64,000 bases of DNA from Tanypteryx hageni (Eukaryota; Arthropoda; Insecta; Odonata; Petaluridae), in contig CM054112.1 in the NCBI GenBank assembly GCA_028673005.1, positions 188,436,564 through 188,500,563 on the forward strand, given 5' to 3'. Below are positions 57,981-64,000 of the stretch, piece after piece (the stretch's first letter is position 1; each line of letters begins with the position of its first letter). The notes under the pieces were generated by a model, which was not told the origin of the DNA, searched no databases, and worked only from the letters and a program-made list of their open reading frames with translations. The translations under genes were made by a program, and so were the position numbers.

Positions 57981-57989
57981 TTATCGAGG

Positions 57990-58420
57990 GCTATAAATTA
58001 CCATCTAACTCTGATTCCCTCTCCATCTCTCTCACTCACATCCTCGCAATCTTTTCGGAACTCTCCTCAATGCCTCTGATCTTTTCTTTCAGTCCCTTCT
58101 CCCATGTGCATCTGTCCCTTTTCACTCTCTGGCTATTAACTCATATCTCCACCACCCTTTCGACCTCCACAATTTACCTTTCCACTTCCATTCTATCTCC
58201 CACCCTTCTCGCTCTCTCTTTCTCTCTCTTCAATTCCTCAATTGTCTCCTTATATATCCTCGACTCAGAACTCCGGACGCGCGCACAACCTTCGTTTTCC
58301 TCCCTCCGTCAAACAGACTAAACCGCCGCCTCTCCTCCCACTCTCAGCCCTCCATAGCCCCCCTTTCTCTCTATCTCTTTCTCTCTTCACCAGCTCCCTT
58401 CACAAAAACATAAGCAGAAC
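57990..58420. repeat. Pyrimidine-rich tract
   Basis: Imperfect CTCT/CCTC repeats on the plus strand; low-complexity frames only. Confidence 0.75.
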
Positions 58421-58943
58421 TAAAACCTCCCACTCCTGTCCAACCGCACGCGACCCTCTATATATGCGACGAAAATGAGAGGTAATGCCCGACGTTGCCA
58501 CACCTTCCGTCATCCTCTCCTCTCCATATCCTCCCTATAGCAGCCTTATCATTACTCTTCTTCCCTGTTTAATTCATCGCATTTTTCTTTCGTTCTCTCT
58601 GATTGAGATCGATTGTGGGGCATATCGATGTCAAGGCTAATTTTTTCCTGGGACAATCAGTATTCTTAGAAGGATAATAGGGCCTGCAAGCGAAAATTGT
58701 TAGAGAGATTTTCATGCGTTAAACACTCTCCGACCCACCAATTTAGGAAATTCTAGGGTAGATGAAAATGTATTTAGGCTACCTTTCTGTGCATGCATCA
58801 ATATCTCTTCCTCTCTCTATTCCTATCAGTTTTTCCATCTCCATACTTAGTTTTACCTCACCCACCTCCCTAGGTCTCTCTCTTTTGGTACCATCCTATT
58901 TATTCCTCCAATTACTCGTCTCAATTTCCATTCATGAGGCAAT
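58421..58943. other. No gene recognised
   Basis: Mixed then CT-rich from 58.79 kb. Nothing coding recognised. Confidence 0.5.
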
Positions 58944-59020
58944 ACGGTGTCGAGTTTCGGGCGACCGACTGCCTCTATAGGGTCTATAGAGGCAGTCGGC
59001 CGCCCGAAACTCGACACCGT
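58944..59020. repeat. Near-perfect hairpin, 37-bp arms, 3-nt loop
   Basis: The left arm 58,944-58,980 (ACGGTGTCGAGTTTCGGGCG...) and right arm 58,984-59,020 are reverse complements with a single mismatch (58,964 A against 59,000 C), around loop GGT. It is GC-richer than its surroundings. On the minus strand the mismatch would be a U:G wobble in RNA, leaving a fully paired stem. No similar sequence is seen elsewhere in the window. Confidence 0.97.
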
Positions 59021-59960
59021 GGGGCCATTGAAGGGCCAAATGAGGAAAAACAGGGGGTTAAAATAGAAATTTTAATTGGATACCCTTTCTTCCCATCCCC
59101 TTGTTTGTCTTAACTCCTCCTCCATACATTTCCCTCTCTCTCTGTACCTCTCCGGTTTTTCCTGATGTCATCTTCCACTTTTCGCCTCGTTTGTTCTCGG
59201 CTTTTTTATTTATCCTCTTCCCTCCCCTCCTTTTCCAATATGTCCCCTCCCCTCTCCTCCCCGAGGCTGTTATCCTAACGAGGGTATAGCATTTCGGCGT
59301 TCCCCTTCATCGTATATTTTTTTTCAAAAAGCCGTATGGTTTTTTTCGGGTAGGTGCGAAATTTATTGCCCGGATGATCTCTCTGCCGTAAAGATAAGCA
59401 TCGATTTAGTGCCGCGCCTTTTTCGGACTGATTCCAAAGCCATTGGAGAAGATTGCCTCTCTCTCTCTCCCTCTAACATTCGCTTCTCTTGATTCGACAT
59501 TGTTTCCTGAATGCCTTTCTATCCGTCCCCTATCGGTTCCTAGTTACCTAGCCGCCTTTCACTCTTCCCATTCTTTATCTTCAGTATTTTCATCCTTATC
59601 AAACCCAGTTCCTCCTGTATTTCTCTTATTATCATTTCTCCTTTCCTCTCTGTTTTCCCTCTTTCGTTCTCTTTCTCACCGAATCGCTTTCTCTTTCTAT
59701 TTCCCTCTATATTTTTTTCATTCTTTCTCTCTCCGATCTCATCTCTCATTCTGTAGAACCTTCTCCCTTCTATCGCCATCCCTTTCTCTTTTACCTATTT
59801 TCCTTGTCTTTTCCAGTCCTTTCATCCTTAATTCATTCCTCATATATCTATATTTCATTGCACATCTCTCTTAATCTTTATCCATCTTTACCTTTCTCGC
59901 GTTCTTTTATATATCTCTCTCCCTTTCTCTTCCTTCTCTTCCCATTGACTATTGGACGAA
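59021..59960. repeat. Pyrimidine-rich region
   Basis: CT-rich on the plus strand from 59.09 kb, with a non-repetitive gap at about 59.28-59.45 kb. The 143-codon frame at 59,443-59,874 is Leu/Ser/Phe-rich low complexity. Confidence 0.7.
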
Positions 59961-62900
59961 GCAACCTCCGATGCCCTGGAGTGCCCGCGTTGTTTATTAT
60001 GACATCGACAGTTAATCCTTTTTAGTCATCGATCACGAAGGTTGTTCATATTTTCTACGTTGGCTAAATTAGCGCCCTAAAAGCGATTTGTTTCCCTAGG
60101 CTTCATTGCTCATGATTGTGATGTATTATCCGATGGATTTGACAATGCGCTTCAGGAAAGGTTCATCACGTATAATTAACTTTTACTCCAGCATTTCTCC
60201 TAATAAATATCTGCGGCAGTTCCGCTGAGCCTAAACATATTTATTTAATAAAATTTGACTTCGGTCAGCTTTTGTTATATGGAAAAGTTTTTGACACGTT
60301 TTATTTTCTATAAATATTGGGCTTAGGTGTGGCCATGCGTCTCTTATATCGAGAAGGGCTGGTCCAATTATGTAAAAAAATTCACCGTTTCATCAATTTA
60401 GTTTAGAACGACGCGATTTTTTTGTTTTGAACCTGTTAAATAAAAAAATTAGAACCCGTTAATTTAGTGATATCGACGAAAGACTGGTAAATCAGCTAAC
60501 CGTATACAATCCACTCCGCGCACACACCGTCCAGAATCAAAATTGATCATAATGATCTATTTTAATAAGTACTGAAGCTCATAATATGGATCGAAAACCG
60601 AGTTTCTTCAAGAGCCCATTGCATTATTTACTTTGGTGCATCCTCGAGAGATAATCGCCCCTTTCCTTTATCAACGAATCACTAAATGACAACAAGTTTC
60701 GCGCCAAGACGGTATAATTTCAACACCACTTGCGCGAGTTGCAACGTTTTGGCTAATTGAGTACTGAACGATTTTTCGGGCCACGCGGCCTACGTTGTGT
60801 ATTTAAAAAAACGGCATCGCATTGATATCGCGTCTTACTACGGCACTTTATCCCGCTTGACTCATCATGCTCTCCACCGATCGTATTTGGGTCACAAGGT
60901 CGACTATGGATTAGTCGGCACTTGGACTCCCGCCAGATACCTGGTGTGCACGAGAAATCAATTACGAAGGAACACGCTTCTTCGCGTAAGCTTGAAATAG
61001 AGGGTGTTACCCAGCAGTGAGGCAAATATGGAAAATTCTGATCTTGTCTAAGTGGCCATTCGTCTTTTCACGTCGCCTTGAAAGGTGAACTACATCGAAA
61101 AAGTGTTTCGCCGATATTGTTACCGCCGGTGGGATGGCCGCCAAATGATGGTTGTCGTTATTTGAAGCGGAGGCAGAATAGGTAATTACTACCAGGGATA
61201 GAATACCACGCCTTTAACGCGTTCTCATCGAAGAAACATGACGACATGAATAGCGAAGCTCTGATCAGAAATCTGTAACATTTAATGAATCTTGGGCCAG
61301 TTACCTTACGAACAAACTGTCCAACTACAAACGCTAAAAAAATCGTCAAATGTTTGGAAAATTTACGAATATCGAGATAAAATAAAACTTGAGTTTCCCA
61401 CTTAATATTAATGCCGTCTAGATATTGGAGTAGGAGTAGAACAAAGGAAATAAGAAAGAAGCATCGTTTAAATTCCATGCGCGATGCACTCGATGATGCC
61501 ACTTTACGAAGAAACGTGAATCCTGAGATCGAAGTTTTATCGTAAAACATAAAACTGGATTTGTTCTCGCCTTTCACAAAAATATTATTAACCAAATTAA
61601 TACTCCTTATGCTCGTTACTTTCCATTTCCAAGGTTGGTGTAGACGGAAAATTAACATAATGGCCACACCCTTCCTCTCTTTTTCTTCTTCCTCTGAAGT
61701 CTTCCTCCCCTCCTCTCTCTCTCTTCCTCCTCTTCCCATCCCTCCTCCCTCCTATCCCTCTCCACCTTCCTCCCATTCCACCTTCCCTCTATGATAGGCA
61801 AAACTTCCGCCGCACGCTCGCAGGTGAGGCATTGGTGACGCTCACTTTGTGGAAGGCATTGACCCTAGACACGCCATCCGCAGACCCCGTGCCGACATTG
61901 CGTCGCCTATAATGCTTTTATGCAGTCTCTACGCCATATGCGCTGGGATAATAGGCGGCTCGGTAATGGATAGTAACAGGAGTCCGTAATCGAAATGCTC
62001 ATTAAGGACAATAACCTCACTATTCTATTTTACAAAAGGGCGACTTTTAGGGTAATCCATCTGTCGTCTGTTAAGATCGACTTAAAAAACTGTCAAGAAG
62101 AAATTCGAAGAGACTTTATATTATAGAAACTTTATTCAAGATCGTTTGGCAATTGATATTGTTTGCACGAACAAATGGCGAACTGGTATCTAAAATGTTG
62201 TCCGTTTTTTTAGGTAACTAATTACATTTAGCTTTTGTATTAATATTGGTTTTGCAGCAGTAGTACAGTTTAAATCTCGAATGAATGTGAATCATTCGTA
62301 AATTGCCGAAAATTCATATTTTTAATTCGTTATAAACTTCTAAATTTAATTTTCAAAGATATTACGTAATTGCTTGCTAGGTTTCGCAATTCATCACAAA
62401 ACCTAATAATGTTTTTGCTTCATAATAAATACATCGTATAAAACACTTCAAACTGGAGGTAAAAGAGCGTTTGGATGGGAATTAAAAAAATATTTTTAAT
62501 AAAATAATAAAGTGGGTATTCGAATGGAGTAAAATAAATACAGGGGCCTGTTATGTATACGAAAACAAAATAAACATCGACTACTCAATCAACAGAGGTA
62601 ATGAATGCAGGTGTTCAAATCATGAAGCATGCTTGCGAATCATATTGTTAGACAAATCAAGCATTTTCAGCTTATTAGAAATCAAGACATGGCAGGGTCA
62701 TGCTGACAATGCAATTTATCAATGGAATATATTCAGGAAAAGGAAGTGTTTCCAACTCACAATGTAAACCTTCACATATATTGTACCATTTCTTAAGAAT
62801 AGTTTTATTTATCTAAACATATCTCTGTTATATTAAAAGTTGAAAACCATGTTATAAGAGTAGTAGAAATAAAAATTAAAAAAGAACTGCATAAGCTGAT

Positions 62901-63415
62901 TCCAAAAGCGCTCTTTTTAGAATACGCACGTGAATTTTCGGAATCTACCAACTTCTCTCCCTCATTGTTATTTGAAACACACCTCACCGTAATTAAGCAG
63001 TTATAGTACGATCTTGATCCCTTTTTGAAAGTAAATTGAATGTATTTACGCTTCGCATTTAGCATCATAATAAAACAAAATTTTACCATAGTAACGGATA
63101 GTTCATAAGAGGTTTCTTAAAATCCTGCTAAAATGCAAACGGGCCGAGGGACGGATCCCAAAATCAATAAGATTTATGTCTGTCACCAGCCAAAACTATT
63201 CTGAAAATCTTAGCATCACACATTTTCTCGTTGCTTCAACATTTTGTGCACGGATGGAGGGGCAAAGTGAAAACATAAATGATTTTTAAAAAGTATTTGG
63301 AGTATTTCTAAATCTATCAAAATTTTCCATTTCAGATATAAAAATGAAATAAAAAATAAAAGCGTCTACCTTAATATTAGTGGTACCAGATTAAAAGGCG
63401 AAAGAAAAGCAAGAT
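59961..63415. other. No gene recognised; CT-rich patch at 61.67-61.79 kb
   Basis: Mixed to AT-rich DNA. The 193-codon minus frame at 61,158-61,739 starts in the CT patch and has no recognisable domain. No RNA genes, transposon ends or R1-R3 copies were noticed. Confidence 0.5.
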
Positions 63416-63419
63416 CCAG

Positions 63420-63535
63420 GGAAGAGAGAGAGAGAGAGAGGGATAGAGGCTGGCGGAGGCAAGGGTGGAGGGAGAGGAATTGGGAATGAGGTAAGGAGAA
63501 TAAAGAAGGGGGAGAGAGAGAGTATAGACGGACGA
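63420..63535. repeat. GA-rich microsatellite
   Basis: GAGAGAGA and GGAGGGAGAGG runs on the plus strand. Confidence 0.9.
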
Positions 63536-64000
63536 ACGGACAGAAGGGAAAGCGAGGAAATGATTGATAGATTGGGTTTGGAGGAAGGTTTGGCAGCACA
63601 GAAAGAGAGATGTACAGGATATTGATAAAAGCTTATTTTATGAACATCAGATCGCAAGCAAGATTTATTAAAATATGTTTCTCCATTTAATATCGCTTGA
63701 AACTAAGAGAAATTATCGAACGAGGTGACAATGAATAGTTAGTGAATATTAACGTGTTCGATCCTATTTTAAATCAAGCCTTAGGGAAAATACAGAAGGT
63801 TGGTTATAACTCGTGGATTTTTCGGATAAGAATGCTCCAGGGAAAAAATCTTCGAGTTATCGAAAACTTGGCTTATAAGCGCTCGGTTTACCAAGGTTCG
63901 ACTATTTTCGTGAAGGGAATTGTTAAAGTAACTCCTTTAAGCTCAAACGGTTCAGGAATCCATTATCATCTTTTAATCACCTTGCCTTAAGGGGTAGTTT
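63536..64000. other. No gene recognised
   Basis: Includes an 82-codon frame at 63,742-63,990 of ordinary composition but no recognisable motif; it could be a chance frame or an exon fragment of an unknown gene. The window ends here. Confidence 0.4.

Noticed and set aside
61158..61739. 193-codon minus-strand frame
   Set aside because: Begins in a CT patch and shows no recognisable family features; not enough support to call a gene.
63742..63990. 82-codon plus-strand frame of normal composition
   Set aside because: No motif, no splice or promoter support; left as unexplained.
1..64000. Endogenous virus, LTR retrotransposon or bacterial insertion
   Set aside because: No capsid, protease, integrase or envelope-like frames, no long terminal direct repeats, and no Shine-Dalgarno-led gene strings were seen.

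Overview
The window looks like gene-poor nuclear DNA from an animal, most likely an arthropod and possibly an insect. It is AT-rich, full of (CT)n/(GA)n tracts, has no operon-like spacing, and carries decayed eukaryotic DNA transposons, LINEs, tRNA-derived SINE-like pieces and Helitron-like repeats. I recognise no host protein-coding exon. Every convincing protein similarity belongs to a broken mobile element. The taxonomic reading is an inference from element types and base composition; I cannot name an order.

Layout. 0-3.7 kb: mostly unrecognised sequence ending in CT-rich microsatellite with a 119-bp tandem duplication. 3.7-7.4 kb: a dispersed repeat (R1), then a repeat copy (R2) split by a complete-ended ZMYM1-like hAT transposon (4070-6822, perfect 8-bp target duplication), then a Helitron-like fragment. 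7.4-21.8 kb: long polypyrimidine and polypurine blocks (8.0-8.8, 11.0-12.0, 15.3-16.1 kb), a CpG-rich patch with CRE and E-box palindromes near 9.7 kb, a small palindromic pogo-like MITE near 17.7 kb, and another R2 copy near 18.2 kb. 21.9-25.1 kb: a tRNA-derived SINE-like head followed by a 2.9-kb MULE with terminal inverted repeats made of short tandem units and a 9-bp target duplication. 25-33 kb: mostly unrecognised, then a three-unit tandem repeat (R3), an inverted R1 copy and a 5'-truncated LINE on the minus strand. 33-46 kb: mostly unrecognised, with two ~340-bp hAT MITEs in opposite orientation, a second LINE fragment, a fold-back/SINE structure, and a 621-bp terminal-inverted-repeat element with an R3 copy nested in it. 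46.5-53.2 kb: a dense cluster of Helitron-like units. 53-64 kb: CT-rich tracts and unrecognised sequence, with a near-perfect 77-nt hairpin at 58,944-59,020.

How the parts relate. The window is best read as layers of insertions. The hAT landed in an older R2 copy, and two intact R2 paralogues preserve the unfilled target site. R3 sits inside the 45-kb TIR element. The fold-back unit interrupts the second LINE. Helitron-like units abut one another with an almost constant spacer. The most unusual observations are the Helitron-like cluster, with its 19-nt terminal hairpin and head-to-head pair, and two tight-loop hairpins (5583-5636 and 58,944-59,020) that look like template-switch products. I found no host gene system, CRISPR array, operon or viral gene set.
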